NCBI GenBank assembly: GCA_902798545.1
Contig: CADBWQ010000002.1
Span: forward strand, 1 to 64,000
DNA from: Oscillospiraceae bacterium
GTDB lineage: Bacteria; Bacillota; Clostridia; Oscillospirales; Oscillospiraceae
Direction: 5' to 3'
Length of the DNA stretch: 64,000 nt
Made by a program: the position numbers and the translations under genes. The notes under the pieces were generated by a model. It saw only the letters and a list, made by a program, of their open reading frames with translations, did not search any database and was not told the origin of the DNA. Shown here in pieces: positions 45,982 to 56,321 of this stretch. Position 1 is the first letter of the stretch; each line of letters starts with the position of its first letter.

Positions 45982-47265
45982 ATGAGAACAGTCAGGTTGA
46001 CCCTTGTATGCCTGTTGTGCTGCGCAATGCTTCTCACCGGCTGCGGCACGGCGTCCGCCCCGGCGGAGACGCCCCGGCCGACGACGGAGCAGCAGGCGGA
46101 TCTGCCCGCCGTGGAGAGCGGCTCTGAAATGCGCGCCGAAGTGACGGTGCCCGATCACGGCATGCTGATTCATATGGAACGCATGTCGAAAGAGGCTTTC
46201 GATCCCGAGACGGGGACGAACCGGATCCTCACCTTCGCATGGGACAATGTCCGGGTGGATTCGGAACTGGCGCCGGAAGCGGCACAGCGCATGACCGAGG
46301 AAATGGCGGCGCTGCAGGATCTCTGGTATACCGGCAGCGGTGCCGGGGAGGGAAACATATACGGATACGATGCCATGCTGGCCGCCGCCGAGGACAACTA
46401 CGCCATCTCCAGGGAATATGACGGCATCCCCTCGGAGCTGACCTCGACCCGGTATGTGACGGTGCTGCGTGCGGATGATGAGATCTGTGTTTTCCTGGTG
46501 AGTACCTATGACTACCTCGGCGGCGCGCACGGCGGCTACGCGGAGGAGGCGGTCTGTTTTGACGCCGGAACGGGGGAGCGGCTCCACCTGGAGAATCTCA
46601 GCGCCGATCCGGAGGCTTTCCGGGAGCGTCTCGTCTCCGAAATGCTCCGCCTGGTGCAGGAGGACCGGGACGGCTACTATGCCGGCCAGCTCTCCCTGAC
46701 CGCCCCGGAGGACTATGAGACCGCCTTCCGGGCGCTGCTGCGGGACGGCGCCTGGTACCCGGGCGAGGATGCCTTCCACCTGACGTCCGGCCTGTATGAG
46801 CTCGGAGACTATGCCTCCGGCCTCACGGATTTCAGCATCCCCTATGAAAGGCTGGAAGGCCTCCTGGATGCCCGCTGGTTCCCGCTCGCCGTTTCCGGCA
46901 CGGCGGACGTCGCGATGATCGAGATGCCCGAAATCCGGGAGGGGAGCCTGAACATCGTCGACCAGGTGGTCATCGGCGACGGCGGCGAGACCGGCCTCAT
47001 CGTCTTTTCCGGGGACGCCAGGGACGTCAGCATCTGGACGGCATATCCGGGCGCGGACTCTCATTTTTATGCAGACCGGGAGCTGTTCTTCTGCGGGCGC
47101 TTCTGCGACTGCGCGCTGCAGATGGCGCTTCTGTTTCCGGGCGATCTGCCCGATACGATGCTCCGCTACCGGGATCTCAGAGGCGAGCATGAATATATGA
47201 TCGGCCTCTCCGGCGAGGACGGAAGAATCATCCTGACGGAGAATCCGCCCGCCTCTCAGGGCTGA
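45982..47265 (+). CDS. Surface lipoprotein, DUF3298/RsiV-like
   Basis: A 427-aa lipoprotein. The N-terminus RTVRLTLVCLLCCAMLLTGC is a signal peptide ending in a lipobox (LLTGC). The mature part has the DUF4163/DUF3298 look of RsiV-type surface proteins (STYDYLGGAHGGYAEEAVCF, with GERLHLENL). A ~100-residue C-terminal beta-type region follows. The ATG has aaggag 6 bp upstream. It follows the ABC gene by 44 bp and ends in a terminator, so the two form an operon. Confidence 0.8.
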   Translation: MRTVRLTLVCLLCCAMLLTGCGTASAPAETPRPTTEQQADLPAVESGSEMRAEVTVPDHGMLIHMERMSKEAFDPETGTNRILTFAWDNVRVDSELAPEAAQRMTEEMAALQDLWYTGSGAGEGNIYGYDAMLAAAEDNYAISREYDGIPSELTSTRYVTVLRADDEICVFLVSTYDYLGGAHGGYAEEAVCFDAGTGERLHLENLSADPEAFRERLVSEMLRLVQEDRDGYYAGQLSLTAPEDYETAFRALLRDGAWYPGEDAFHLTSGLYELGDYASGLTDFSIPYERLEGLLDARWFPLAVSGTADVAMIEMPEIREGSLNIVDQVVIGDGGETGLIVFSGDARDVSIWTAYPGADSHFYADRELFFCGRFCDCALQMALLFPGDLPDTMLRYRDLRGEHEYMIGLSGEDGRIILTENPPASQG

Positions 47266-47286
47266 GCCGCTCATACGGGATACGGG

Positions 47287-47316
47287 ATACCGCCGCCAAA
47301 GAAACTGCGGCGGTAT
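47287..47316 (+). terminator. Terminator after the ABC/lipoprotein operon
   Basis: A 10-bp perfect stem ATACCGCCGC/GCGGCGGTAT followed by tgttctg. Confidence 0.75.
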
Positions 47317-47381
47317 TGTTCTGCGGCTTTGTGCTATTTGCATAAGAACGGGAGAGAGCGGAAACACCCTCTTTGCAACTG

Positions 47382-47395
47382 TGCATAAATATGAA
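47382..47395. promoter_or_regulatory. Upstream ARG-box-like site of the arg operon
   Basis: TGCATAAATATGAA shares its first nine bases with the downstream site and resembles the ArgR/AhrC operator half TGAAT-N4-ATTCA (three mismatches). It lies 9 bp upstream of the -35. Confidence 0.45.
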
Positions 47396-47403
47396 AATTG
47401 AAC

Positions 47404-47432
47404 TTGACTTTTCTGGATGCCGGCCCTATAAT
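47404..47432 (+). promoter_or_regulatory. Promoter of the arginine operon
   Basis: TTGACT (47404-47409), 17 bp, TATAAT (47427-47432). Transcription would start near 47439, inside the downstream ARG-box-like site. Confidence 0.85.
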
Positions 47433-47435
47433 CAC

Positions 47436-47449
47436 TGCATAAATATTCA
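47436..47449. promoter_or_regulatory. ARG-box-like operator at the arg transcription start
   Basis: TGCATAAATATTCA differs from the ArgR/AhrC box TGAAT-WWWW-ATTCA at one base. It overlaps the expected transcription start, so a bound arginine repressor would block argG expression. The regulator gene is not in the window. Confidence 0.65.
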
Positions 47450-47465
47450 ATAAGGAGCTAATATC

Positions 47466-48680
47466 ATGAATAAATCCGACATCAAGAAAGTCGTTCTTGC
47501 ATACTCCGGCGGTCTGGACACCTCCATCATCATCCCCTGGCTGAAGGAGAACTACAACAACTGCGAAGTCATTGCCGTCTCCGGCAATGTCGGCCAGGCG
47601 GACGAACTGGAGGGTCTGGAGGAGAAAGCCCTGAAGACCGGCGCTTCCAAACTCTATGTCTTGGACCTCACGGATGAGTACGTTGACGATTACATCATTC
47701 CCTGCATGAAGGCGGGCGCCGTCTACGAGGACTACCTGCTCGGCACCAGCCACGCCCGTCCCTGCATCGCGAAGGGCCTGGTGGAGATCGCCCTGAAAGA
47801 AGGGGCGGACGCCATTGTCCACGGCTGCACCGGAAAGGGCAACGATCAGGTCCGCTTTGAGCTTGCGATCAAGCACTTTGCCCCGAACATGCCGATCATC
47901 GCGCCCTGGCGTGAGTGGAGCATCAAATCCCGTGACGAGGAGATCGATTACGCCGAGGCGCACAACGTTCCCCTGAAGATCAACCGCGAGACCAACTACT
48001 CCAAGGACAAGAACCTCTGGCATCTCTCTCACGAGGGCCTGGACCTCGAGGACGTGGGCAACGAGCCGCAGTATGAGAAGCCGGGCTTCCTGGAGATGGG
48101 CGTTTCCCCGATCCAGGCGCCGGACGCGCCCACCTATGTGACGCTGGACTTTGTCCAGGGTGTTCCGGTGGCGCTGGACGGCGAGAAGATGAGCGCCAAG
48201 GAGATCGTCCTGAAGCTCAACGAGCTGGGCGGCAAGAACGGCATCGGCATCATCGACATCGTCGAAAACCGCCTCGTCGGCATGAAGTGCCGCGGCGTCT
48301 ACGAGACTCCGGGCGGCACGATCCTCTACGCGGCACACAGCGCGCTGGAGACCGTCTGCCTCGACAAGCTGACCCTGCATGAAAAGCAGAAGCTTGCCAT
48401 CACCTTCGGCGAACTGGTCTACAACGGCCAGTGGTTCACGCCCCTGCGTGAGGCGCTCAGCGCCTTTGTCGACAAGACCCAGGAGCGTGTCACCGGCACC
48501 GTGAAGCTGAAGCTCTACAAGGGCAACATCATCAAGGCCGGCATCTGGAGCGACCAGTCCCTCTACAGCGAGGAGATCGCCACCTTCGGCGAGAGCGACT
48601 ACAACCAGGCGGATGCCACCGGCTTCATCAACCTCTACGGGCTGCCCATCAAGGTGCAGGCCATCGTGGACGGAAAGTAA
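47466..48680 (+). CDS. argG: Argininosuccinate synthase
   Basis: ArgG joins citrulline and aspartate with ATP. The 404-aa product has the ATP motif [18 protein letters not shown] near residue 12, [31 protein letters not shown] and ERETN-type binding residues. Length is standard for the bacterial type. It is the first gene of the operon and follows the ARG-box region and an aaggagc site. Confidence 0.98.
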   Translation: MNKSDIKKVVLAYSGGLDTSIIIPWLKENYNNCEVIAVSGNVGQADELEGLEEKALKTGASKLYVLDLTDEYVDDYIIPCMKAGAVYEDYLLGTSHARPCIAKGLVEIALKEGADAIVHGCTGKGNDQVRFELAIKHFAPNMPIIAPWREWSIKSRDEEIDYAEAHNVPLKINRETNYSKDKNLWHLSHEGLDLEDVGNEPQYEKPGFLEMGVSPIQAPDAPTYVTLDFVQGVPVALDGEKMSAKEIVLKLNELGGKNGIGIIDIVENRLVGMKCRGVYETPGGTILYAAHSALETVCLDKLTLHEKQKLAITFGELVYNGQWFTPLREALSAFVDKTQERVTGTVKLKLYKGNIIKAGIWSDQSLYSEEIATFGESDYNQADATGFINLYGLPIKVQAIVDGK

Positions 48681-48683
48681 GCG

Positions 48684-50060
48684 ATGGCGAAGATGTGGGC
48701 CGGCGTCACCGCCGGGAACACGGACCCGGTCGCGGACGACTTCAACTCCTCCATCCGCTTTGACAGACGGATGTTCCGACAGGACATCACCGGGAGCATC
48801 GCCCATGCGGCGATGCTCTCCGCGAAGGGGATCATCTCCGCGGCGGACTGCGAGGCGCTGACTGCGGGCCTCGCGGGAATCCTGGAGGACCTTGAGAGCG
48901 GGAAGCTCGCGATCGACGAAAAGGCCGAGGACATCCACATGTTTGTCGAGCAGGTCCTCACCGAGCGCATCGGCGATACCGGGAAGAAGCTCCACACCGC
49001 CCGCAGCCGCAACGACCAGGTGGCCCTGGATCTGAGAATGTATCTGAGAGATGAGAGTGACGAAATCGCCGCTCTCATCCGCGGTTTACTTGAGACCCTG
49101 ACGGACCTTGCCGAGGCGAACACCGAAACCATCATACCGGGCTATACCCACCTCCAGCGGGCCCAGCCAGTGAGCTTCGGGCACTATATGATGGCCTATG
49201 CCATGATGCTCCTGCGCGACCTGGACCGCCTGAAGGACTGCCGCCGTCGCATGAACGTCTCGCCCATCGGCTGCTGCGCCCTGGCGGGGACGACCTATGA
49301 CACCGACCGCCGGATGGAAGCGGCGCGCCTGGGCTTTGATGACATCTGCCTCAACAGCATGGACGGCGTCTCGGACCGCGACTTCGCCATTGAGCTTCTC
49401 TCGGCGCTCTCGATCCTGATGATGCACCTCTCGCGCCTGTCGGAGGAGCTGATCCTCTGGGCAAGCTGGGAGTTCCGCTTCATCTCCTTCTCCAGCGCCT
49501 ACACGACCGGCTCTTCCATCATGCCCCAGAAGCGCAACGCCGACATGGCGGAGCTCATCCGGGGGAAAACCGGCCGGGTCTACGGCGACCTGATGGGCCT
49601 GCTCACCACGCTCAAGGGCCTGCCCCTGGCCTATAACAAGGACATGCAGGAGGACAAGGAGGGTGTCTTCGACGCCTGCGACACGGTGAAGATGTGCCTC
49701 ACCATCCTGACCCCGATGCTCGCCACCATGACCGTGAACCGCGAGAATATGCTCCGCGCGGCGCAGGGCGGCTTCATCAATGCCACCGACCTCGCCGACT
49801 GGCTCGTGAAGAAGGGGATGCCCTTCCGCAGCGCCTATAAGATCTCCGGCGAGCTGGTCCGCACCTGCATGGAGACCGGCTGCGTTCTCGAGACGCTGCC
49901 GCTGGAGATCTACCGGCAGCACTGCCCGCTCTTCGACGAGAGCCTCTACACGGCCATCGACCTGAAGACCTGCATGGAGAAGCGGATCAGCGAGGGCGGC
50001 ACCTCCGTCGCCTCGGTAGAAAAGCAGATCGCTTTTGTCAGAAAGGAACTGAAGACATGA
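48684..50060 (+). CDS. argH: Argininosuccinate lyase
   Basis: ArgH splits argininosuccinate to arginine and fumarate. The 458-aa product belongs to the fumarase/aspartase superfamily with the catalytic loop GSSIMPQKRNADMAELIRGK, TARSRNDQVALDLRMYL and PGYTHLQRAQPVSFGHYMM. It overlaps argC by four bases. Confidence 0.98.
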   Translation: MAKMWAGVTAGNTDPVADDFNSSIRFDRRMFRQDITGSIAHAAMLSAKGIISAADCEALTAGLAGILEDLESGKLAIDEKAEDIHMFVEQVLTERIGDTGKKLHTARSRNDQVALDLRMYLRDESDEIAALIRGLLETLTDLAEANTETIIPGYTHLQRAQPVSFGHYMMAYAMMLLRDLDRLKDCRRRMNVSPIGCCALAGTTYDTDRRMEAARLGFDDICLNSMDGVSDRDFAIELLSALSILMMHLSRLSEELILWASWEFRFISFSSAYTTGSSIMPQKRNADMAELIRGKTGRVYGDLMGLLTTLKGLPLAYNKDMQEDKEGVFDACDTVKMCLTILTPMLATMTVNRENMLRAAQGGFINATDLADWLVKKGMPFRSAYKISGELVRTCMETGCVLETLPLEIYRQHCPLFDESLYTAIDLKTCMEKRISEGGTSVASVEKQIAFVRKELKT

Positions 50061-50974
50061 CAAAGGTATTCATAGACGGCAGCGCCGGGACCACCGGCCT
50101 GCGCATCCGCGAGCGTCTTGCCTCCCGCACGGAGCTGGAGATCCTGAGTCTCCCCGCCGAGCTGCGCAAGGACACTGCCGCCCGCGAGGAGATCCTGAAC
50201 GCGGCGGATGTGGCCTTCCTGTGCCTGCCGGACGCGGCCGCCGTCGAGGCGGCGGAGCTGGTCCACGGCAACACGGCAGTCATCGACACCTCCACCGCCC
50301 ACCGGACCGAACCGGGCTGGGATTACGGCTTCCCGGAGCTGCACGGACTGCGGGCGAAGATCGCCGCAAGCCGCCGCATCGGAAACCCCGGCTGCCATGC
50401 CAGCGGCTTCATCTCCCTGGTCGAGCCCCTGGTCCATGAGGGGCTGGTGTCGCCGGATACGGCGCTGACCTGCTTCTCCGTGACCGGGTATTCCGGCGGC
50501 GGCAAGAGCATGATCGCGGACTATGAGGCCGCGACACGGGATCCGGCCCTCGATTCCCCCAGACAGTACGCGCTGGGCCAGACCCACAAGCATCTCAGGG
50601 AGATGGTGAAGATCTCCGGACTCTCGGTCACGCCCTTCTTCTGCCCGATCGTCGCGGACTACTACAGCGGCATGGCGGTGACGGTTCCCCTGTTCCGGAA
50701 GGACCTGAAGGGGAGCATCGATGACGTGAAGCAGCTCTACCAGGCCTGCTACCACAGCGCCGTCGTCCACTATGAGGCGTACACCGACGGCCTGATCGCC
50801 GGCAACGCCCTCTCCGGGCGGGACGACATGGTCGTCACGGTCGCCGGCAACGAGGACCGCATCCTGCTGATCTCGACCTTTGACAACCTGGGCAAGGGCG
50901 CCTCCGGCGCGGCGATCCAGAATATGAACATCCTGCTGGGCCTGGATGAGACCACCGGCCTCACCCTCGGCTGA
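50057..50974 (+). CDS. argC: N-acetyl-gamma-glutamyl-phosphate reductase, type 2
   Basis: ArgC makes N-acetylglutamate semialdehyde with NADPH. The 305-aa length and VFIDGSAGTTGLRIRERL start mark the shorter type 2. The catalytic Cys lies in RIGNPGCHASGFISLVEPLV, and THKHLREM and FDNLGKGASGAAIQNMNILL are family motifs. The ATG overlaps the argH stop. Confidence 0.96.
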   Translation: MTKVFIDGSAGTTGLRIRERLASRTELEILSLPAELRKDTAAREEILNAADVAFLCLPDAAAVEAAELVHGNTAVIDTSTAHRTEPGWDYGFPELHGLRAKIAASRRIGNPGCHASGFISLVEPLVHEGLVSPDTALTCFSVTGYSGGGKSMIADYEAATRDPALDSPRQYALGQTHKHLREMVKISGLSVTPFFCPIVADYYSGMAVTVPLFRKDLKGSIDDVKQLYQACYHSAVVHYEAYTDGLIAGNALSGRDDMVVTVAGNEDRILLISTFDNLGKGASGAAIQNMNILLGLDETTGLTLG

Positions 50975-50994
50975 GCAAGACAAGGAGAACAACC

Positions 50995-52209
50995 ATGAAA
51001 CTGATTTCCGGCGGTGTCTGTGCCGCAAAAGGATTTAAGGCTGCGGGGACCTACTGCGGGATCCGCAGGAACCCCAACAAGAAGGACCTCGCCCTCATCG
51101 TGAGCGACGTGCCGGCCAATGCCGCGGCGGTCTATACGACCAACCTCGTCAAGGGCGCCCCGCTCACCGTGACGAAGGCGCACATCGCCGACGGCACGGC
51201 CCGTGCCGTCATCTGCAACAGCGGCAACGCCAACACCTGCAACGCCGACGGCATCGAGATCGCCGAGAAGATGAGCGCCCTGGTGGGCGAGGCGCTGGGC
51301 ATCTCCGCCCGGGACGTCATCGTCGCCTCCACCGGCGTCATCGGCCAGCCGCTCCCCATCGCGCCCATTGCGGCCGGGATCCCCGTCCTGGCGGCGGAGC
51401 TCTCCGCCGACGGCAGCGACAGCGCCTGCAGCGCCATCATGACCACCGACACGAAGCTGAAGTCCGTGGCGGTGGAGTTCGAGCTGGGCGGAAAGACCTG
51501 CCATCTCGGCGGCATCGCCAAGGGCAGCGGCATGATCCACCCGAACATGGCGACGATGCTGGTGTTCCTGACAACCGACGCGGCCATCAGCGCCCCGATG
51601 CTTCAGAAGGCGCTCTCCGGCGACATTCAGAAGACCTTCAACATGATCAGCGTGGACGGCGACACCTCCACCAACGACATGGTGACCATCCTCGCAAACG
51701 GCCTCGCCGGAAACGCCGAGATTACCGGGGAAGGCGCGGACTTCTCGGCCTTCATGTGCGCCCTGAACACCGTGAACATCCAGCTCTGCCGCATGATCGC
51801 CGGGGACGGCGAGGGCGCCACCAAGCTCCTTGAGTGCGTCGTCACGGGCGGGAGGGATGAAACTGCGGCAAAGACCGTCGCCCGCAGCGTCATCAGCTCC
51901 AGCCTCACCAAGGCCGCCATGTTCGGCGAAGACGCCAACTGGGGCCGCGTCCTCTGCGCCATCGGCTACAGCGGCGCGGATGTGGATGTCAGCCGCGTCG
52001 GCGTGGTGTTCCATTCCGCCGCCGGGGACGTCACGGTCTGCGAAAACGGCGCCGGCGTGCCCTTCTCCGAGGAGAAGGCGGCCGCGGTGCTGCATGAGAA
52101 GGAGATCGACATCCTCATCACCCTCGGCGACGGAACGGCGGAGGCGACGGCCTGGGGCTGCGACCTCACCTACGACTACGTGAAAATCAACGGAGACTAC
52201 AGGACATAA
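50995..52209 (+). CDS. argJ: Bifunctional ornithine acetyltransferase / N-acetylglutamate synthase
   Basis: ArgJ recycles the acetyl group and may also make N-acetylglutamate. The 404-aa precursor self-cleaves between Ala186 and Thr187 in KGSGMIHPNMATMLVFL to give alpha and beta chains. GNANTCNADGIEIAEKMS and GEDANWGRVLCAIGYSG are the other signatures. Because no argA or argE is present, this protein explains the cyclic route of the operon. Confidence 0.97.
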   Translation: MKLISGGVCAAKGFKAAGTYCGIRRNPNKKDLALIVSDVPANAAAVYTTNLVKGAPLTVTKAHIADGTARAVICNSGNANTCNADGIEIAEKMSALVGEALGISARDVIVASTGVIGQPLPIAPIAAGIPVLAAELSADGSDSACSAIMTTDTKLKSVAVEFELGGKTCHLGGIAKGSGMIHPNMATMLVFLTTDAAISAPMLQKALSGDIQKTFNMISVDGDTSTNDMVTILANGLAGNAEITGEGADFSAFMCALNTVNIQLCRMIAGDGEGATKLLECVVTGGRDETAAKTVARSVISSSLTKAAMFGEDANWGRVLCAIGYSGADVDVSRVGVVFHSAAGDVTVCENGAGVPFSEEKAAAVLHEKEIDILITLGDGTAEATAWGCDLTYDYVKINGDYRT

Positions 52210-52213
52210 GAAC

Positions 52214-53095
52214 ATGGATGATTATTCGAACAGCCAGCGGGCCGAGGTGCTGACTCAGGCCCTTCCCTATATCCGTCAGTACAACGGAAAGATCGTCGTG
52301 GTCAAGTACGGCGGCAACGCCATGGTCAGCGAGCAGCTGCGCCAGCAGGTGATGGAGGACATCGTCCTGCTCTGGCTGGTGGGCGTGAAGGTCGTGCTCG
52401 TGCACGGCGGCGGCCCGGAGATCAGCGACATGATGAACCGCCTCGGGAAAGAGCCGGTCTTCGTCGACGGCCTGCGCGTCACGGATCAGGAGACCGTGGA
52501 CATCGTCCAGATGGTCCTCGCCGGCAAGATCAACAAGACCCTCGTCAAGCTCCTGGAAGTCAAGGGCGGCAAGGCCATGGGCATCTCCGGCATGGACGGC
52601 AACCTCATCGAGGCGAAGATGAAGCGGGCGGAGCTCGGCTTTGTGGGAAGCATCACCAACGTGAACATCGCCCCGGTGATGGACCTGCTGGAGAAGGGCT
52701 ACATCCCCGTCATCTCCACCCTGGGCTGTGACGCCGCGGGGAACACCTACAACATCAACGGCGACACCGCTGCCGCATATATTGCAGGGGCCCTGGGGGC
52801 CGAGCGTCTCATCATGATGACCGACATCGCCGGCGTCCTGCGGGACAAAAACGACCCCTCGACCCTGATTCCGGAGCTCTCCATCGCCGAGGCGATCCGG
52901 CTGTTCGAGGAGAACGTCATCGCCGGCGGCATGATCCCGAAGGTGGAGTGCTGCATCGACGCCATTCACCGCGGTGTTGAGCGTGTCATCATCATGGACG
53001 GCCGTGTACCGCACTCGATCCTGATGGAGATCCTGACGGACGAGGGCGCGGGCACCATGGTATACGGAGAGGAGACAGAACTATGTCAGAACTGA
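52214..53095 (+). CDS. argB: Acetylglutamate kinase
   Basis: ArgB phosphorylates N-acetylglutamate. The 293-aa product has the motifs VVVKYGGNAMVSEQLRQQVM, VLVHGGGPEISDMMNRLG and IPVISTLGCDAAGNTYNING. An N-terminal helix of about 20 residues is the type linked to arginine-sensitive hexameric enzymes. It overlaps argD by 13 bases. Confidence 0.97.
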   Translation: MDDYSNSQRAEVLTQALPYIRQYNGKIVVVKYGGNAMVSEQLRQQVMEDIVLLWLVGVKVVLVHGGGPEISDMMNRLGKEPVFVDGLRVTDQETVDIVQMVLAGKINKTLVKLLEVKGGKAMGISGMDGNLIEAKMKRAELGFVGSITNVNIAPVMDLLEKGYIPVISTLGCDAAGNTYNINGDTAAAYIAGALGAERLIMMTDIAGVLRDKNDPSTLIPELSIAEAIRLFEENVIAGGMIPKVECCIDAIHRGVERVIIMDGRVPHSILMEILTDEGAGTMVYGEETELCQN

Positions 53096-54246
53096 AAACA
53101 ATCGACAGGGAATACATCGCCAATACCTATGCCCGCTTCCCGGTGGAGCTGGTGAGCGGCAAGGGCTCTCTCGTCTATGACGCCGAGGGCAGGGAATACA
53201 TCGACATGGGCAGCGGCATCGGCGTCACCGCCTTCGGCATCGCGGACGACGCATGGAAGGCCGCCGTGACCGCTCAGCTGGAGAAGCTCCAGCATATGTC
53301 CAACCTGTACTATACCGAGCCCTGCGCCATGCTGGCGAAGCTGCTCTGTGAAAAGACCGGCATGAAGAAGGTCTTCTTCTGCAACTCCGGCGCCGAGGCA
53401 AACGAGGGCGCCATCAAGGCCGCCCGCAAGTATGCCGCGGAGAAGAAGGGGCCGGAGTACTTCACGATTGTGACCCTCGTCAACAGCTTCCACGGCCGCA
53501 CCCTCACGACCCTCGCCGCCACCGGCCAGGACCACTATCACGAGCTCTTCCAGCCGCTGACCCCGGGCTTCGTCCACGCCCCGGCCAACGACCTGGAGGC
53601 CGTCAAGGCGGCCGCGCTGCAGAACAAGGCCGCCGCCGTGATGATCGAGTGTGTCCAGGGCGAGGGCGGCGTGATCCCGATGGAAAAGGACTTTGTGACC
53701 GGCCTCGCGGACTTCTGCCGGGCGCAGGACATCCTCCTGCTGGTGGATGAGGTCCAGACCGGCAACGGCCGGACCGGCGCGCTCTACGCCTACATGAACT
53801 ACGGCATCCGGCCCGACGTGGTCTCCACCGCCAAGGGCCTCGGCGGCGGTCTGCCCCTCGGCGCGGTGCTCTTCGGTGAAAAGACCGAGTTCACCCTTGG
53901 CGCCGGCGACCACGGCTCCACCTTCGGCGGAAACCCCGTCTGCTGCGCCGGCGCGCTCAGCGTCCTGAGCCGCATCGATGATGCGCTCCTGGAGGGCGTG
54001 AGGAAAAAGAGCGCCATGGTCTTCGACGCGCTCCGCGGCGCGCCCGGTGTCGAGAGCGTTACCGGCATGGGACTCATGATCGGCATCAAAACCGCGAAAC
54101 CCGCCGGCGATGTCGTGAAGGCCTGCATGGAAAACGGCGTCCTCTGCCTCACGGCGAAGGACAAGGTCCGCCTCCTCCCGGCGCTGAACATCCCGGAGGA
54201 TCTTCTGATGAAGGCGGTTGACGTGATCAAAGGAGCGTGCGTATGA
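53083..54246 (+). CDS. argD: Acetylornithine aminotransferase
   Basis: ArgD transfers an amino group from glutamate to form N-acetylornithine. It is a PLP fold-type I class III enzyme of 387 aa. The PLP lysine is Lys251 in [20 protein letters not shown], and [15 protein letters not shown] is the aspartate region. It overlaps argB and argF, so it is tightly coupled. Confidence 0.97.
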   Translation: MSELKTIDREYIANTYARFPVELVSGKGSLVYDAEGREYIDMGSGIGVTAFGIADDAWKAAVTAQLEKLQHMSNLYYTEPCAMLAKLLCEKTGMKKVFFCNSGAEANEGAIKAARKYAAEKKGPEYFTIVTLVNSFHGRTLTTLAATGQDHYHELFQPLTPGFVHAPANDLEAVKAAALQNKAAAVMIECVQGEGGVIPMEKDFVTGLADFCRAQDILLLVDEVQTGNGRTGALYAYMNYGIRPDVVSTAKGLGGGLPLGAVLFGEKTEFTLGAGDHGSTFGGNPVCCAGALSVLSRIDDALLEGVRKKSAMVFDALRGAPGVESVTGMGLMIGIKTAKPAGDVVKACMENGVLCLTAKDKVRLLPALNIPEDLLMKAVDVIKGACV

Positions 54247-55226
54247 ATCTGAAAGGGAAGAGCTTCCTGAAGCTTCTGGACTTTACGCCGGAAGAGATCG
54301 GCGGTCTGCTGGACCTGGCGGCCGACCTGAAGGCCAAGAAAAAGGCCGGGATCCCCCACCGGCTGCACGAGGGGAAGAACATCGCCCTCGTGTTTGAGAA
54401 GACCAGCACGCGCACCCGCTGCAGCTTTGAGGTGGCCGCGGCCGATCTGGGCATGCACCCGGTGTATCTGGATCCGAAGAGCTCCCAGCTCGGCAAGAAG
54501 GAGAGCATCGCCGACACGGCGCGTGTCCTGGGGCGCATGTTCGACGGCATCGAGTACCGCGGCTTTGAACAGACGCGCGTGGAAAAGCTCGCCGCGTTCT
54601 CGGGGGTGCCGGTCTGGAACGGCCTCACCAACGAGTTCCACCCCACCCAGATCCTCGCCGACTTCCTCACCATCCGCGAGCACTTCGGCGGCCTGAAGGG
54701 GAAGAAGCTGGTCTATCTCGGCGACGCGCGCTACAACATGGGCAACTCCCTCATGGTGGGCTGCGCCAAGATGGGCCTCTCCTTTGTCGCCTGCGCCCCG
54801 GAGAAGTACTTCCCGGACCCGGCGCTGATCGACGCCTGCCGTGCCGTCGCGGCCGAAACCGGCGCCCTCCTGGCCTTTGAGACCGACCCGGCAAAGGCGG
54901 TGCAGGGGGCGGACGTCCTCTATACCGACATCTGGGTCTCCATGGGCGAGCCGGAGTCCGTCTGGGCCGAGCGCATCCATGACCTGCTGCCCTACCAGGT
55001 GAACCAGGCGCTCATGGATCTGGCGGGCCCCCAGGCCCGTTTCATGCACTGCCTGCCGGCCTACCACGATCTCGAGACCGAAAACGGCGTCGCGATCCAT
55101 GAGAAGTTCGGTCTGACCGCGATGGAAGTCACGGACGAGGTCTTCGAAGGTCCCCGCTCCATCGTCTTCGACGAAGCCGAAAACCGCATGCACACGATCA
55201 AGGCGGTCATGGCGGCGACCCTCTGA
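54243..55226 (+). CDS. argF: Ornithine carbamoyltransferase
   Basis: ArgF makes citrulline from ornithine and carbamoyl phosphate. The 327-aa product has the carbamoyl-phosphate loop [15 protein letters not shown], the FHPTQ motif, and the ornithine loop with the catalytic Cys in MHCLPAYHD (usually HCLPAFH). The ATG overlaps the argD stop; a longer frame upstream is not used. carA follows after 5 bp. Confidence 0.97.
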   Translation: MNLKGKSFLKLLDFTPEEIGGLLDLAADLKAKKKAGIPHRLHEGKNIALVFEKTSTRTRCSFEVAAADLGMHPVYLDPKSSQLGKKESIADTARVLGRMFDGIEYRGFEQTRVEKLAAFSGVPVWNGLTNEFHPTQILADFLTIREHFGGLKGKKLVYLGDARYNMGNSLMVGCAKMGLSFVACAPEKYFPDPALIDACRAVAAETGALLAFETDPAKAVQGADVLYTDIWVSMGEPESVWAERIHDLLPYQVNQALMDLAGPQARFMHCLPAYHDLETENGVAIHEKFGLTAMEVTDEVFEGPRSIVFDEAENRMHTIKAVMAATL

Positions 55227-55231
55227 CAGCC

Positions 55232-56320
55232 ATGGATACTGTCTATCTGATACTGGAAAACGGGATGGCCTTTTCGGGCCATCCCATTGGCGCATGGAAG
55301 GAAGAATGCGCCGGATATGAGACCCTTGGTGAGCTGGTCTTCACCACCGGCATGACCGGCTATCTCGAGACCCTCACCGATCCAAGCTACGCCGGCCAGA
55401 TCATCATGCAGACCTTCCCGATGATCGGCAACTACGGCGTGATCCCGGAGGATTTCGAGGGCGACTGCCACGCCGCGGGCTACGTGGTGCGCGAGCTCTG
55501 CCCCGCGCCCTCCAACTTCCGCAGCCGCGGGACCCTCGATGACTTCCTGAAAGAGCGGGGAATCCCGGGCATCTGCGGCGTGGATACGCGCGCCCTGACC
55601 CGCCTGATCCGGGAGCAGGGTGTCATGAACGCCTGTCTCTGCCGAAGCATTCCGGCGGATCTCGCCCCGGTCAGGGACTATGCGGTGCGGCATGTCGTCG
55701 CCCGGGTCAGCACGAAGGAGCGTCGCTTCTTCGCGCCGGACCATCCCGCGGACGGAGCGCCCCTGCACGTCGCGCTGCTGGACTACGGCGCCAAGCGCAA
55801 CATCATCCGGAGTCTCACCTCCCGTGGCTGCGCCGTGACGCTGCTGCCGCACGACACCGCGGCGGAGGAGATCCTCGCCCTGAATCCGGACGGCCTCATG
55901 CTCTCCAACGGCCCCGGCGACCCCGCCGAGAACCTCTTCGAGGTGGAACAGCTCCGCCGGCTCGTCGGGAAGCTCCCGATCTTCGGCATCTGCCTCGGCC
56001 ACCAGCTCTGCGCCCTCGCCATGGGCGGCAGAACCTACAAGCTCAAGTACGGCCACCGCGGCGCCAACCAGCCCGTGACCGACGGGCTGCGCACCTGGAT
56101 CACGACCCAGAACCACGGCTACGCCGTGGAGTCGGACAGCATGCGGGGGATTGCGAAGCTGAGCTTCTTCAATGCCAATGACCGCAGCTGCGAGGGCCTG
56201 GACTACCCGGGGAAGCGCTGCTTCACGGTACAGTTCCACCCGGAGGCCTGCGCCGGCCCCCATGACACCGCGTTTTTGTTTGACCGCTTTCTGCGCATGA
56301 TGCGGGGAGAGGAGGAGTGA
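55232..56320 (+). CDS. carA: Carbamoyl-phosphate synthase small subunit
   Basis: CarA releases ammonia from glutamine for CarB. The 362-aa product has an N-terminal CPSase domain (TTGMTGYLETLTDPSYAGQI) and a C-terminal class I amidotransferase with the triad Cys254 (GICLGHQLCALAMGG) and QFHPEACAGP. It directly precedes carB. Confidence 0.97.
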   Translation: MDTVYLILENGMAFSGHPIGAWKEECAGYETLGELVFTTGMTGYLETLTDPSYAGQIIMQTFPMIGNYGVIPEDFEGDCHAAGYVVRELCPAPSNFRSRGTLDDFLKERGIPGICGVDTRALTRLIREQGVMNACLCRSIPADLAPVRDYAVRHVVARVSTKERRFFAPDHPADGAPLHVALLDYGAKRNIIRSLTSRGCAVTLLPHDTAAEEILALNPDGLMLSNGPGDPAENLFEVEQLRRLVGKLPIFGICLGHQLCALAMGGRTYKLKYGHRGANQPVTDGLRTWITTQNHGYAVESDSMRGIAKLSFFNANDRSCEGLDYPGKRCFTVQFHPEACAGPHDTAFLFDRFLRMMRGEEE

Positions 56321-56321
56321 C

